Source: CAZTAR01 sp043813895 (GTDB taxonomy: Bacteria > Planctomycetota > Phycisphaerae > UBA1845 > UTPLA1). From it: a stretch of 64,000 nt of DNA. How positions within the stretch are numbered: the first letter of the stretch is position 1; each line of letters starts with the position of its first letter. A model generated the notes under the pieces. That model had not been told where the DNA came from and ran no database searches. It worked only from the letters and a program-made list of their open reading frames with translations. Made by a program: the position numbers and the translations under genes. The stretch is from the NCBI GenBank assembly GCA_043813895.1, contig JBDRKQ010000109.1, forward strand, positions 6,691 to 70,690. Direction: 5' to 3'. Below are positions 8,365-18,038 of the stretch, piece after piece.

Positions 8365-11300
8365 TCACTCACCCCCCGTCTCCGGCGAGGCCGACTGGAT
8401 CAGGATCAGCGGCTCCCGCTGGAGTTTGTCTCCCTGGATGCAAAACTCTCGGATATCGTCATACGCCGACTTCGGGATGTCCAGCGCCTTGACCGCGAAT
8501 CGGCGCTCGATCCGCACGGCGCCGTCTTCCTTCGCAACCTCAATCTCGAAGTCGAGCCAGTCGGTCGTCAGCCTCGCGGACCCGGGCATTGTCTCGACCT
8601 GGAAGCCCGGCGGCAAATGGTACCTCTCCGCGTACTGCTCGGTTGCGGTAAACGGAAGCCAAACCGGAAACGTCCGCTCGGTGCGATCGGCGTAGGACTG
8701 CGTGAGCTGGAGAAGCTCTCTCGGTCGCAGCACCATCTTGCCGCCGCTGAGTTGGCCGACGCTCGGGGCGTCAAAGCTGAACGCGATTTTCACGGGCGCG
8801 TCGCGGTCCTCCAAGTCGCTGAATTCGGTCGACGTCACGCGGCTGCCGGGGAAAATCATGTTGGCAAACTGCTCGAGTCGCTGCCGCCGCAGACCCTCGG
8901 CCTCAAGGGCCCTTCGCAGCCGAGCCGCGTTCTGCCCTTTGGCATCCCAGGTGAAGCGGACCACGGCCGAACCATCGGCAGCAAGCTGCACGTCGACGTC
9001 AAACCGCCGGAAGGAATGCGTCGGCGGATCGGTCGGCGTATTCATGAAGATCAGTTGCCCGTCGTCCTTGAAGACCAGCACTTCGGCGTTCTGATTCTGC
9101 CACGGGAGCGTGTCGATACCCGAGTAGTTCGCCGTCGCATCGATCCACCGTCCTTCTGCGAAGTTCCCCTCATCGGGCACATAGATGATGGCATGGTTGC
9201 ACTGGTTTGACGGGATGTCGCGGTGAAGCCGGCCGGCAGCGCGGGTGCGCAGGGTTGTGTAGTTGGCCGGGATGCCAGCGTGACGCAACATCGTGATGAG
9301 TAGCGTCGCCTTGTCCTTGCAGTCGCCGACCTCCTTCTCGAGGACGTTGCCGGCCTTGTGCGGCTTCATGCCCATGATGGGGCGGTCATAGTCCTGCCGG
9401 TACTGCACCTTCTGCATGACGAAGTTCGCGATGGCGCGGACCTTGTCCCCGCGCTCCGTGAGGCCGCGCACGAGATCATCCGCCTTCGCCCTGACGGCCT
9501 CGTCGGCAACGAACTGGTCCTTCACCAGGGAGTATTCCCATCGGGCGATTTCGTCCCAATCCTCGATCGTGCTAACGCGCACGATGTCCGCGATGTCCGA
9601 GATGGGCGGACGGTTGTCCTCGGGCTCGATCAGCGGAACGTTGTCCGCGCGGAAGTCGTAAACGACATGCCCCTCGAACGCGCCCTGCGTCAGCTTCGCA
9701 CGGTCACCCTGGATCGCGTAGTTGATCGACCTGGATTTCGGCACGAGGAGGACGAACTGTGACCGCACGGCGGGCGCTGCCCCCTGAAACTGCCACGTTC
9801 GCGTGTAGTGCCGGCTCAGCCATTCGTTGGCGGAGCCGCGGTACTGGGACTTCAGCTCGATGATGCTGCCCATCTGCAACTGCCCGAACTTGACGCTGCC
9901 GCTGCCGACGCGCGACGCCTCGACCTCGGTGCCGTCCGGCTGAATGACAACAGCCCGTTTGATCTTGGCGTCGAAACCGCCGGAGCGCATAGACGTGAAC
10001 CGGCGGCGCCCGCTATCGTTGAGAATCTGCACAATCCTATGTTGCAGCGCCGTATACGAACCGTCGTCGTTCATCTCGACGACGAGATGGTCCAAAAGCC
10101 TGACCGCGTCCGCTTTGGGATAGTCTTCCGGCTTGGCTCGGTGTTGAACGATCTCCGAGGCGCTTTCGGCGTCGATACCGTATTCGTCGAAAGCGGCGAT
10201 CGTCTCGGGTTCGAGGAACTCGAGATACTCGCGAATCCACTTGTCGTCCGGGTCGTACTTCAATGCGACCTTCAGCGCATCCATGGCTTGATCGTCATTG
10301 CCCATGCGCTGATGGATCTTGCCGATCAGCTTGTGCACGCTGGAGTTCGCTTCGCAGATATCAAGCGCGGACCGGCAGACGGCCAAAGCCTCGTCAAGGC
10401 GGTCCTCTTCCATCAGGAGTTGCGCCTTGGCCAGCCGATAATGAACCGAAAGCGGTGCCAGTTTCAGCAGGGTATCGTATTGATCCAGCGCGTCTTCGAT
10501 TCTGCGCTCATCGATCGCCAAAGAGATGAGCGCCTGTCTTGCGCTGAGATTGCCGTACTCGCCTTCCAGCGCCTTGCCGTAGAACTTCCGCGTTTGTTCC
10601 CAATAGCCTCGCAGGCGGCACCGATCCGCGAAGGCCTCGATCACCCAAGGCACGTCCGGCTTCCTGTCCAGGAGCCATTCGGCCTGTCGCCAGACGAGTT
10701 CCTCCCAGTCCTTGCGTTCGTAGAGTTCGAGGAGGTAATACTGTGTGTCAGGCCAATCCGGGTTGAGCGTCACGGCTTTTCGCAGCGTCGCGAGGGCCTT
10801 CTCGAAGAGGCCCTTTCGATCGTAGAACCGACCCAGTTCGGCCAGGCATTCGAGGTGATTCGGCTCCAAGTCGAGGGCCTTCTTCATTTGCACGAGGGCC
10901 TTCTCCGGCCTCTCGTCACGGAGATACGCCCTGGCGAGCAGCCTGTGATGATCGCTGCACCGCGGATTGAGTTCGACGAGACGCTCGAAGGTCGCCACGG
11001 CATCCATTCTGCGATTGGTGAGAGTCTCCGCGAGGGCAAGGTAGAAAGCTGCGGCGGGGTTGTCGGTGTGCTTCTCACGCAGCTTCTGAAAGTGGCCGTA
11101 CGCCCCGGGGATGTAGTCAAAGACGGCATGATCGTCCGCCTCCGCCGTACTGCGGATAAGAAGGCTCTCGCCACGGTCTTCGTTATCGCCGGCGCCGGGC
11201 CGGAAGTTCAGCAGTCGGCCGTCGGGCGTTGTCAATCGAGCGAGCATCATCCATGCATCACCACGCTCGCACACCTTGAACAGCAGCTTGTTCCAGCCGG

Positions 11301-12243
11301 CGCGCAGCCGACAGGAAACCACATACTGGTCGGGGGCGAAGCCCACGTCGCGATCGTTGGAGAGGATCAGTTGGTCGTTCAGCCATACCTTGACGGCGCT
11401 ACCCGCGCCGAAGCGAAGCACCGCATCCGTGTCGCTCTCGACGGCGACGAAGGTCAATGCGTAGGCCAACACGTTCGAGTTAGGGTAGACCACAGCGTCG
11501 AAGTCGATCGCGCCCATGGGGTCGACGTGGCGAAGGCGCTGCCAGCGGATCTTGCGATCGCGCCCTTGATACTCCTTCTTATAATCGATCTCGGTTTCGG
11601 GCCCGAAGGCCTGTCCGAACCCCGCGTTTTCCTCATTGCTGAACGGCCCGATGATCATCCAGTCCTTGATGGGGCCAAGGGCGGCGGCCGCCTCTTGGGC
11701 GGATTCCAACTCGCCGCGATCGATCAGCATGGAGGCAAGTCTGCGCTGTAGCGTCGCACGGTAAGCGGCATTGGTTGATGGTTCCGCGAGGGTGCTCCTA
11801 AGGCAGCGGAGGAGGCTGTCGCGCTGCGGCCGCGTGAGGTTCAAGGCGTCCATCTCCGCCAGAGCGAATTCGGACTCCGGCCGATCGGTGGGGATCAGCT
11901 TGAGGTAGTGCTCGAAAGCCGACTCGTAGTCGCCGCGAATCCTGGCGCAGATGGCTGCGATCTCATCCGCCTTGTAGTGACTCGCATCGATGGTCAGGGC
12001 CTTCGCGGCAGCCTCAGCAGCCGCAGCATGGTCCGAACGGTAACGGCTGAGAGCCCACGCGCGGCACGCCCATTCATCGGCATCCACGACTTCATCCGCC
12101 GGTCGCTGCAAGGCGCGTTCCGCCAACTCGGCGGTAGCGGGCCAGTACGCGTGGACTGGTGCGTCTTCGGCGACCGACGATAAACCCGTCAGCGAGATCG
12201 CAGCGACGGCAAGCAACGTGAGAAGGCGAGGGTTCGGTCGCAT
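8365..12243 (-). CDS. Large secreted TPR / DUF3857 / transglutaminase-like protein
   Basis: The 1292-residue protein starts at 12243 (AGGAG about 9 bases upstream) with a signal peptide (basic MRPNPR, a hydrophobic stretch, then Ala-Glu-Asp), so export is expected. In order it has helical repeats, a beta-rich region around residues 180-340 (WMIIGPFSNEE, VKVWLNDQ) resembling carbohydrate- or PA14-like modules, TPR repeats to about residue 690, a DUF3857 domain, and a transglutaminase-like core. The core's triad is visible: Cys in GDCKDKA, His in NHAIIYV and Asp in WIDATANY. A second beta domain closes the protein. Such DUF3857-transglutaminase proteins are common in planctomycetes and Bacteroidetes but poorly characterised. 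It is monocistronic by position. Confidence 0.85.
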   Translation of the reverse strand: MRPNPRLLTLLAVAAISLTGLSSVAEDAPVHAYWPATAELAERALQRPADEVVDADEWACRAWALSRYRSDHAAAAEAAAKALTIDASHYKADEIAAICARIRGDYESAFEHYLKLIPTDRPESEFALAEMDALNLTRPQRDSLLRCLRSTLAEPSTNAAYRATLQRRLASMLIDRGELESAQEAAAALGPIKDWMIIGPFSNEENAGFGQAFGPETEIDYKKEYQGRDRKIRWQRLRHVDPMGAIDFDAVVYPNSNVLAYALTFVAVESDTDAVLRFGAGSAVKVWLNDQLILSNDRDVGFAPDQYVVSCRLRAGWNKLLFKVCERGDAWMMLARLTTPDGRLLNFRPGAGDNEDRGESLLIRSTAEADDHAVFDYIPGAYGHFQKLREKHTDNPAAAFYLALAETLTNRRMDAVATFERLVELNPRCSDHHRLLARAYLRDERPEKALVQMKKALDLEPNHLECLAELGRFYDRKGLFEKALATLRKAVTLNPDWPDTQYYLLELYERKDWEELVWRQAEWLLDRKPDVPWVIEAFADRCRLRGYWEQTRKFYGKALEGEYGNLSARQALISLAIDERRIEDALDQYDTLLKLAPLSVHYRLAKAQLLMEEDRLDEALAVCRSALDICEANSSVHKLIGKIHQRMGNDDQAMDALKVALKYDPDDKWIREYLEFLEPETIAAFDEYGIDAESASEIVQHRAKPEDYPKADAVRLLDHLVVEMNDDGSYTALQHRIVQILNDSGRRRFTSMRSGGFDAKIKRAVVIQPDGTEVEASRVGSGSVKFGQLQMGSIIELKSQYRGSANEWLSRHYTRTWQFQGAAPAVRSQFVLLVPKSRSINYAIQGDRAKLTQGAFEGHVVYDFRADNVPLIEPEDNRPPISDIADIVRVSTIEDWDEIARWEYSLVKDQFVADEAVRAKADDLVRGLTERGDKVRAIANFVMQKVQYRQDYDRPIMGMKPHKAGNVLEKEVGDCKDKATLLITMLRHAGIPANYTTLRTRAAGRLHRDIPSNQCNHAIIYVPDEGNFAEGRWIDATANYSGIDTLPWQNQNAEVLVFKDDGQLIFMNTPTDPPTHSFRRFDVDVQLAADGSAVVRFTWDAKGQNAARLRRALEAEGLRRQRLEQFANMIFPGSRVTSTEFSDLEDRDAPVKIAFSFDAPSVGQLSGGKMVLRPRELLQLTQSYADRTERTFPVWLPFTATEQYAERYHLPPGFQVETMPGSARLTTDWLDFEIEVAKEDGAVRIERRFAVKALDIPKSAYDDIREFCIQGDKLQREPLILIQSASPETGGE

Positions 12244-12446
12244 GTCGTAAGCTCCTGTTCGCGGTCGCCTCGGGCCGGATTGCCGGTTCAGGTTGGTCAT
12301 ACTGGATGTCCTTGAAGTTGTATCACGATTTCCGTCCGGCAAGCGAGGAGTCTCTACCGGCGCGTTCGCCACGGTTGCCTCAGATCATCTCCCGACGTAG
12401 AATGTTAGACGAAGAGGTAGATTCCCGCACCTGAGAGAGGAATGTG

Positions 12447-13220
12447 ATGTCGACAGACGAGTATTTGTACCAGGACCCCGCCCGTGAAACGTGGCGTCTG
12501 TTCAGGATCATGGCAGAGTTTGTGGACGGTTTCGAGACGATGAGCCAGGTCGGCCAGGCGATCTGCATCTTCGGCTCCGCGCGATCCACACCCGACATGC
12601 CGCACTATCAGGCTGCGGAGAAGCTGGGGGCCGCACTGGTCCATCGGAACTTCGCCGTCATCACGGGCGGCGGGCCCGGGATCATGGAGGCCGCGAACAA
12701 GGGCGCCTTCCAAGCGGACGGCACTTCCGTCGGCCTCAACATCACGCTGCCGCAAGAGCAAGAAGGCAACGAGTATCAGAACGTGAGCCTCGAGTTTCAC
12801 TACTTCTTCGCCCGCAAGGTGATCTTCGTGAAGTACTGCCTGGGCATGGTCTGCTTCCCAGGCGGCTTCGGCACCATGGACGAGTTCTTCGAAACCATGA
12901 CGCTGATCCAGACAGGCAAGAGCCCGGCGTATCCGGTCGTGCTGTTCGGTTCGGATTTCTGGACTCCCCTCGTGGACTTCATGCGGCAGACGATGCTGGA
13001 GAAGTATGCCACGATCTCGCCAACTGATTTGGACCTGTTCCTCATCACCGACGACGTGGAGGAAACCGCTAACCATGTCCGCGCCCGAGTCGATCAGACC
13101 CTCGCGGAACGGCGGCGGCGGGGCTCCGTAGAGGAGGCGGGCATCCCCTACGAACAGCGGATTACCGGCGAAGGTACGCGCTACGGCACCCGCTCACGTC
13201 GAAGAGTCTCGCCGCGATAG
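12447..13220 (+). CDS. LOG-family (TIGR00730) nucleotide 5'-monophosphate nucleosidase-like protein
   Basis: The 257-residue protein has the Rossmann-type LOG fold that splits nucleoside monophosphates, known from the cytokinin-activating LOG enzymes and from bacterial PpnN-type proteins. Seen: ICIFGSARS near residue 40, GGGPGIMEAANKGA, FFARKVIFVK and the signature PGGFGTMDE with its catalytic-region Glu. GAGAGG lies 6 bases before the ATG at 12447; an overlapping GTG three bases earlier is possible. The C-terminal basic tail (ERRRRG onward) is extra. Older annotations call this family lysine decarboxylase, which is not supported. Confidence 0.88.
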   Translation: MSTDEYLYQDPARETWRLFRIMAEFVDGFETMSQVGQAICIFGSARSTPDMPHYQAAEKLGAALVHRNFAVITGGGPGIMEAANKGAFQADGTSVGLNITLPQEQEGNEYQNVSLEFHYFFARKVIFVKYCLGMVCFPGGFGTMDEFFETMTLIQTGKSPAYPVVLFGSDFWTPLVDFMRQTMLEKYATISPTDLDLFLITDDVEETANHVRARVDQTLAERRRRGSVEEAGIPYEQRITGEGTRYGTRSRRRVSPR

Positions 13221-13235
13221 CGAACCACAGACCAC

Positions 13236-13333
13236 GATCAGAGCCGCGCGCGTCAGCAAGCGGTCAGCGTCCACCGGGAAGTGCCCTTCAAGTGCGGACG
13301 AGGACCGACTCTCTCACGGTCGCGGCTCTGATC
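13236..13333. repeat. Dispersed palindromic repeat, family C copy 1
   Basis: The repeat is 98 bp, bounded by GATCAGAGCCGCG and CGCGGCTCTGATC, with inner segments AGCAAGCGGTCAGCG and GGACCGACTC. Related copies lie at 35089-35185 (reverse), 47721-47817 and 53150-53242. Confidence 0.8.
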
Positions 13334-13342
13334 TTACGGACG

Positions 13343-13567
13343 CTACGGCACGGGATCGAACCCGCCGCGGCTCCAGGGATGACAGCGACAAACACGTCTG
13401 ACGCCAAGCCATGTTCCACGCAACGGCCCGTGCCTGGAGATCGCCTCCGCGGCGTATTCGCTGCAACTTGGGATGAACTTGCAGCCGCCGACGAGCAGCG
13501 GGCGCAGCGCGAACTGGTACGCCCTAATCAGGAGAACCAGGGCGAATGTCGCGAGTCTTCTGATCAT
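13343..13567 (-). CDS. yidD: YidD, membrane protein insertion efficiency factor
   Basis: YidD is a small membrane-associated protein that aids YidC-dependent insertion. The 74-residue product has the family hallmarks: an N-terminal amphipathic/hydrophobic helix, [20 protein letters not shown] with the conserved CxxxPSCSxYA, and the Cys-His-Pro-Trp block near the end ([15 protein letters not shown]). The start ATG overlaps the trmB stop codon (TGATG), so the two are translationally coupled. The usual partners rnpA and rpmH are absent. Confidence 0.92.
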   Translation of the reverse strand: MIRRLATFALVLLIRAYQFALRPLLVGGCKFIPSCSEYAAEAISRHGPLRGTWLGVRRVCRCHPWSRGGFDPVP

Positions 13568-14175
13568 CACTCTCGTCGTACCGCGAGACGGAATATCCGC
13601 CTGCCTTCGCGGACATACTTGATCTCGAAGTTCGTCTCCGCACCGTCCGCGGTCGTGCCGAATTCCTCGTCCTCGAAGGGCGTCGGGGCAAACTCGGGCC
13701 TGGCCAGAACGACCTCCTTGATCTGCTCGAAGTAATCGGCGTGGTCCGTCTGGATCGCCCAACGGCCTCCGCGTTCCAGCGCCTGACTGACGGCCTCCGC
13801 GAACTCCGGCGAGATCAGGCGGCGCTTGTGGTGGCGTTTCTTCGGCCAGGGGTCCGGATGGTAGACGTGGAGGGCCGAGAGGCTCTCACGCCGCAGCCGA
13901 TGTGTCACGATGATCTTCGCGTCGGTCCGGACGATGCGGACGTTCGCCACGCCCCACCGCGCCATGCGATCGGCTGCGTACTTGTAGAACTTGTTCGCCC
14001 ATTCAATGCCGAAGTAGTTCCGCTCGGGATGGGTTCGCGCCTGCTTCAGCAGGAAACCGCCTTTGCCACACCCGATCTCCATCTCGACGGGGCGGTCGTT
14101 GCCGAACAAGCGTGGAAAGTCCACGGGCTCGCCCAACTGCTCCGGTGGAACGGCGATCGTGTCAAACGTGATCAT
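13567..14175 (-). CDS. trmB: TrmB, tRNA (guanine-46-N7)-methyltransferase
   Basis: TrmB methylates G46 in the variable loop of tRNAs using S-adenosylmethionine. The 202-residue protein carries the SAM-binding [11 protein letters not shown] motif, the NYFGIEW segment, and the substrate motif [15 protein letters not shown]; the C-terminal FEIKYVREG is also conserved. There is no ribosome binding site before the ATG at 14175. Instead TATAAT lies at 14183-14188, seven bases upstream, suggesting a leaderless transcript that continues into yidD. Confidence 0.93.
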   Translation of the reverse strand: MITFDTIAVPPEQLGEPVDFPRLFGNDRPVEMEIGCGKGGFLLKQARTHPERNYFGIEWANKFYKYAADRMARWGVANVRIVRTDAKIIVTHRLRRESLSALHVYHPDPWPKKRHHKRRLISPEFAEAVSQALERGGRWAIQTDHADYFEQIKEVVLARPEFAPTPFEDEEFGTTADGAETNFEIKYVREGRRIFRLAVRRE

Positions 14176-14182
14176 GCGGTTG

Positions 14183-14188
14183 ATTATA
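14183..14188 (-). promoter_or_regulatory. -10 box of trmB (leaderless start)
   Basis: A perfect TATAAT on the minus strand ends seven bases before the trmB ATG, so transcription would begin at or next to the start codon. No clear -35 hexamer is visible. Confidence 0.5.
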
Positions 14189-14237
14189 CGGCCTCTTCAG
14201 AGCCACTCGGTACCGGCGCCCAAGACGCTTCTTGCCA

Positions 14238-14454
14238 AGAGCCCCCGGCCTTGGCCGGGGGGTACGTTTCCGCTGGTGCGAGATTCCTATCTCGCACCTC
14301 TCTTCGCAGGATTCCCATCCTGCGAGGGTGCGGGAGAGGATTCTCGGCAGAGTGGGTGCGAGAAAGGATTCTCGCACCACCGTGCTCTGTGGCACCGGGT
14401 CTCGCCGGTGGGATCAAGAACACAAGGTCTCGTTGCTTCACAGGCGGGACGCCT
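14238..14454. repeat. Array of six intergenic hairpins (includes repeat family B copy 1)
   Basis: Six separate inverted repeats follow each other between trmB and murJ. They are a CCCCCGGCC/GGCCGGGGG palindrome (family B, 14238-14273), a 10-bp stem at 14275-14298, an 8-bp stem at 14305-14324, a 10-bp stem at 14355-14378, CACCGG/CCGGTG at 14393-14410, and AGGCG/CGCCT at 14442-14454. Loops are 3-6 bases. The stems differ in sequence, so this is a cluster of different short palindromes and not one tandem repeat. Confidence 0.75.
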
Positions 14455-14470
14455 ATGCCACACCTGCCGG

Positions 14471-16141
14471 TCAGCGGCTCGGGCCGGGTTGCCCGCCTCC
14501 TTTGGAGGAGGAGGTCGCACGCCGCGTCATCAGCCAGCCGATCTCCGGCATGCGCAATAGCTTCGCCACGGCGAAGAAGACCAGCACGCAACCGGCGAGC
14601 GGTCCGAAGACGCAAACGAGCCTCGCGCCAGTCACGCCGATCGCGGACAGGTCCAGGCCGGTCGTCCAATTGAGCAGCGCCCATGCCGCGCCGCCGCCGG
14701 CCGCCGTGGCGATTGCAGTCATTGCGGCGGATTGGAGCACGACCGTAGCGCCGATGCGCCCGTGCAAGCGGCGACGAAGGAGCAGGACCGAGATGCCGAC
14801 GTGGAGACACGCCGTGATCGACGTGCTGATGCCGAATGCGGCCTCGCGGATCGCCGGGTGCCAGACCAATGTCACGTTGAGCGCAACGTTGAGGGCAACC
14901 AGGTAGCAACTGATCCGCATGGGCGTTAGCGTGTCCTTGAGACTGTAGAACCCGCGCAGAAGAATGTGCTGGCAGCAGAACGCCGCCATACCGAAACCGT
15001 AGAACCGCAGGACATACGCGGCGCGCGCGGTCGCGTCCGATCCGTACTTGCCGTGTTCAAACAGGAGCGAGACGATCGGCTCGGCCAGGATGATCACGAC
15101 GATCCCCGATGGCAGCCCGACGAAGATTGCCAGCCGCAGCGATTGTGCCACGGTGGACCGAAGCCCGGCCGTGTCGCCGCGACTTGCGTACAGGCTGAAC
15201 AAAGGCAGCGCCGCGGTGGCCAGCGAGATCGCCAGCACGCCGAGCGGAAACTGATACAACCGCTGGGCATTGTTCACGGCCGAAAGGGCGCCCTGCGCCA
15301 GGGGGTACAGCACTTGCGAACCGAAAAACGAAAACGCCGCCGGGTCCTGCGGGCCGCGCGTGAGGAACGTGCAAATCTGCGCGTCGAAGAACACGTTGAA
15401 CAACAGCACGCCCTGCCCCAACAGCACAGGCACGAAGATCCGCGCCATTTGCCGCAGGTCGGGGTCGCGGTGGTTCAGGGAGAGGCGAAACTGTACGCCA
15501 TGCCGGCGTAGCACAGGCATGATGATGGCCAACTGGATGATCCCCGTGAGCAGGACGCAGACGGCCACGCCGTATATCTGCTGTTCGAGTCGCTCCCCCA
15601 ATAGCGGCCCGACGAGCACAACGCCGGAGAAGACCATGACATTTAGGACCGTCGAGAGCAGCGCGGGGACGGTGAAGTGTTCCAGGCAGTTCAGGATGCT
15701 GGAGAAGAGCGCGAGCAGGCACGCGCCGATCATGAACGGCAGCATGACGCCGGTCAGACCCAACTGGAGCGTCGCCATCCGCCCGCTGGGCACGAAGACC
15801 CAAAACGCCAGCACGCCGAGTTCGAGCAGGATCGTCAGCACCACAAGCACAAGGCCCATGAGGCCTGCAACCCGCCCCAGCAACACCCAGGCGGCAGGCC
15901 GCCCGCGCCGGTCGAGCACCTCCATGAACGTCGGCACAAAGACGGCCGAGAGCGCCCCCTCACCGAAGAGCCGCCGGAAGAGATTGGGGATGAGAAAGCC
16001 GTAGTTGAAGGCGTCCTGCACCCAGTTCTGTCCGTAGACATGGTTAAGGGCCATGTCCCGCACCAGCCCGGTGACGCGAGAGACGAGCGTACACAGGGCG
16101 ATGAGACGTGCGGAACCAAGGTACCGGGAATCCTGCGCCAT
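14471..16141 (-). CDS. murJ: MurJ (MviN), lipid II flippase
   Basis: MurJ moves lipid II across the inner membrane for peptidoglycan synthesis. The 556-residue protein has about 14 hydrophobic segments and the family's N-terminal pattern: ITLVSRVTGLVRD-like LVSRVTGLVRDMALNHVYG, DAFNYGFLIPNLFRRLFGEGALSAVFVP, and an internal repeat of the MATE/MOP fold. It has a usual length. There is no ribosome site before the ATG at 16141; TATAGT lies at 16150-16155, eight bases upstream. Together with mreC, murQ and anmK elsewhere in the window it supports a peptidoglycan cell wall. Confidence 0.95.
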   Translation of the reverse strand: MAQDSRYLGSARLIALCTLVSRVTGLVRDMALNHVYGQNWVQDAFNYGFLIPNLFRRLFGEGALSAVFVPTFMEVLDRRGRPAAWVLLGRVAGLMGLVLVVLTILLELGVLAFWVFVPSGRMATLQLGLTGVMLPFMIGACLLALFSSILNCLEHFTVPALLSTVLNVMVFSGVVLVGPLLGERLEQQIYGVAVCVLLTGIIQLAIIMPVLRRHGVQFRLSLNHRDPDLRQMARIFVPVLLGQGVLLFNVFFDAQICTFLTRGPQDPAAFSFFGSQVLYPLAQGALSAVNNAQRLYQFPLGVLAISLATAALPLFSLYASRGDTAGLRSTVAQSLRLAIFVGLPSGIVVIILAEPIVSLLFEHGKYGSDATARAAYVLRFYGFGMAAFCCQHILLRGFYSLKDTLTPMRISCYLVALNVALNVTLVWHPAIREAAFGISTSITACLHVGISVLLLRRRLHGRIGATVVLQSAAMTAIATAAGGGAAWALLNWTTGLDLSAIGVTGARLVCVFGPLAGCVLVFFAVAKLLRMPEIGWLMTRRATSSSKGGGQPGPSR

Positions 16142-16149
16142 GGTGCGGC

Positions 16150-16155
16150 ACTATA
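16150..16155 (-). promoter_or_regulatory. -10-like box of murJ (leaderless start)
   Basis: TATAGT ends eight bases before the murJ start codon and no Shine-Dalgarno sequence is present. It is one of several genes here with the same arrangement. Confidence 0.4.
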
Positions 16156-16283
16156 TCGAGCGGAGGCTGAGCACACAATTCGCGCGGTGGGCAGGCCTGT
16201 CATCGGTCACGTTACCTGATAAGATGTGCATACGTGAGGGTGACAGCGTGATCTTAGTCGGGTGCTGTGGAGACGCAAGTTCC

Positions 16284-16835
16284 ATGGAAGCAGAGATTAA
16301 CATCACACGGGAAGACATACTCGCCTTCAACGTCTATCACTGCGAACACTCACCGTCGATTCGTCGTCGACGGCTTCTGGCAGGGGCGGCATTCACGTTT
16401 CTGTTTGTGGTGCTGCTACTGCTTATCACCTTCGATTCCGACGAGCCCGGCCAGATGGCATTGGAGATTTGGCCGTTCTGGCTAGGCCTGCCGATCTTCT
16501 GGGTGCTGCTCTTGTTCTGGTCACCGGGCAGGGAGGTTCGCAGGGCCGTCGACAAGATGTTGAACGAGGGTCGTAACATATGCCTTCTTGGACCGCACAT
16601 TGTTACACTGACGTCGGAAGCCTTCGCTGAATCTAGCGAGTTCTCGCAGAGCCAGACCCGGTGGCAGGCGGTGGACCGGATTGTCGTTACCGATGAACAC
16701 GCTTTTCTGTACCTGAGCTCGATGTCGGCGATCATCATCCCGAAACGGGATTTCTCAGCCGAAGGGGCGTTTCAAGCGTTCGTTTTAAAGGCCCGGGAGT
16801 ACCACATGGCCGCGGCAGACGCATCGCCATCATGA
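16284..16835 (+). CDS. YcxB-like membrane protein
   Basis: The 183-residue protein has two adjacent membrane segments (about residues 27-45 and 57-74) followed by a C-terminal cytoplasmic domain in which a Trp-containing segment (RWQAVDRIVVTDEHAFLYLS) precedes IIIPKRDF. This pattern fits the YcxB-like family of unknown function. The start at 16284 is preceded by GTGGAG about 11 bases upstream; the frame is open further upstream into murJ, so the start is uncertain. Its end overlaps the end of mutY by six bases (convergent genes). Confidence 0.65.
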   Translation: MEAEINITREDILAFNVYHCEHSPSIRRRRLLAGAAFTFLFVVLLLLITFDSDEPGQMALEIWPFWLGLPIFWVLLLFWSPGREVRRAVDKMLNEGRNICLLGPHIVTLTSEAFAESSEFSQSQTRWQAVDRIVVTDEHAFLYLSSMSAIIIPKRDFSAEGAFQAFVLKAREYHMAAADASPS

Positions 16836-17936
16836 CGCTGCTTGATCCTTGCTCTCGCGGAGTGCCGCGATCACATTCCGCATCGCCTTGGACATCCCGA
16901 GTGAGTCGGCTGCGTCCAGCGCCAGCCAGCGTGCGTTCTCTGGGGTGGAACGTTTGAGGAGGGTGCGTGTTGCGCGGCAGCGGTGTCCGACGAACAGAAT
17001 CGTGCGGTGCGTCAACTGGTGTTGGAACTTGCAGAAGGGTCGGGCTTCGACGTGGCATGGTGTGCCCACGCGGCGTTTGGCAAGATCGGCCGCTGCCGTC
17101 TCGACTGTGCCGCTGTTGAGGACGACGGTTGGCATTTCCCAGAGTGCGCCCCAGAGCCCGTCGGCCGGTCGCTGCACGAATAGCCAACTCCCGCAGTGCT
17201 CAATCGCCGCGACGACGTGCGTCTCCGGCATGACCCGCGTTTTCCGCCCCTTGACGGGTCTTTCCGCCACGGTGCCCGCCGCCAGCGCGTCACACTCCGT
17301 CCGAAGGGGGCAGGCGTCGCACTGCGCGCCAGCGCCGGGCACGCAGCAGGTCGCGCCGAGTTCCATGACCGCCTGATTGAAGTCGCCCGGCCGCACCCGG
17401 GGCACGAGTTGCTCGGCGATCCGCCAAACGGCCTCCTTGCCGGCTCCCTCGCGGACATCGCTGGCAATGTCGAAGATCCTCGACCAGACGCGGGCAACGT
17501 TGCCGTCGACGATCGCCGCTCTGACACCAAACGCGACGGAAGCGATCGCCCCGGCCGTGTAGCGCCCGACGCCCGGCAGACGCATCAGCCCCTCCACCGT
17601 GTGCGGAAACCGCCCGTCGAAGTCGGCCACCACCGCCCGGGCGGCGCGATGGAGGTTGCGTGCCCTTGCGTAGTACCCCAGGCCGGCCCACATCTGGAGC
17701 ACGAGGTCGAGATCCGCGCCGGCGAGGTCCCGGACCGTGAGGAATCGGCAGAGGAACCGTTCGTAATAGGGGATCACCGTGGCGACCTGGGTCTGTTGCA
17801 ACATCGCCTCGCTGAGCCAGATGGCGTAGGGGTCGTGAGTTCGCCGCCAGGGCAGATCGCGTTTGTGCCGATCGTACCAGGTGAGGAGCTTGCGGCGGAT
17901 GCGGCGGCGGCGGTTGGCGTCGGCACAGGGCTCCAT
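16830..17936 (-). CDS. mutY: MutY, A/G-specific adenine DNA glycosylase
   Basis: MutY removes adenine mispaired with 8-oxoguanine. The 368-residue protein shows DPYAIWLSEAMLQQTQV, the helix-hairpin-helix LPGVGRYTAGAIA, the catalytic Asp in VDGNVARVWSR, and a C-terminal NUDIX-like 8-oxoG recognition domain. The [4Fe-4S] cysteines are present but with seven residues between the first two (C-VPGAGAQ-C-x2-C-x5-C) where six are usual. The start at 17936 lies eight bases after TACAAT (17945-17950) with no ribosome site, suggesting a leaderless mRNA. Confidence 0.93.
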   Translation of the reverse strand: MEPCADANRRRRIRRKLLTWYDRHKRDLPWRRTHDPYAIWLSEAMLQQTQVATVIPYYERFLCRFLTVRDLAGADLDLVLQMWAGLGYYARARNLHRAARAVVADFDGRFPHTVEGLMRLPGVGRYTAGAIASVAFGVRAAIVDGNVARVWSRIFDIASDVREGAGKEAVWRIAEQLVPRVRPGDFNQAVMELGATCCVPGAGAQCDACPLRTECDALAAGTVAERPVKGRKTRVMPETHVVAAIEHCGSWLFVQRPADGLWGALWEMPTVVLNSGTVETAAADLAKRRVGTPCHVEARPFCKFQHQLTHRTILFVGHRCRATRTLLKRSTPENARWLALDAADSLGMSKAMRNVIAALRESKDQAAS

Positions 17937-17944
17937 GGTGCGGG

Positions 17945-17950
17945 ATTGTA
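17945..17950 (-). promoter_or_regulatory. -10-like box of mutY (leaderless start)
   Basis: TACAAT lies eight bases before the mutY ATG; no -35 hexamer or ribosome site is obvious. Confidence 0.4.
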
Positions 17951-18038
17951 GGCCGCCGGCCACGCCGCGTGAATCGCTTGTGGGCGGACGCTGATCGGCG
18001 TGGTGATCGTGTGGCCTTTTTGGCACGGCCGGGTCGGT

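Noticed and set aside
7603..11751. Long plus-strand open frames (535 and 647 codons) opposite the TPR/DUF3857 gene
   Set aside because: High GC leaves the antisense frames open; the minus-strand frame has a signal peptide, TPRs and a transglutaminase triad, while the plus-strand products show no domain.
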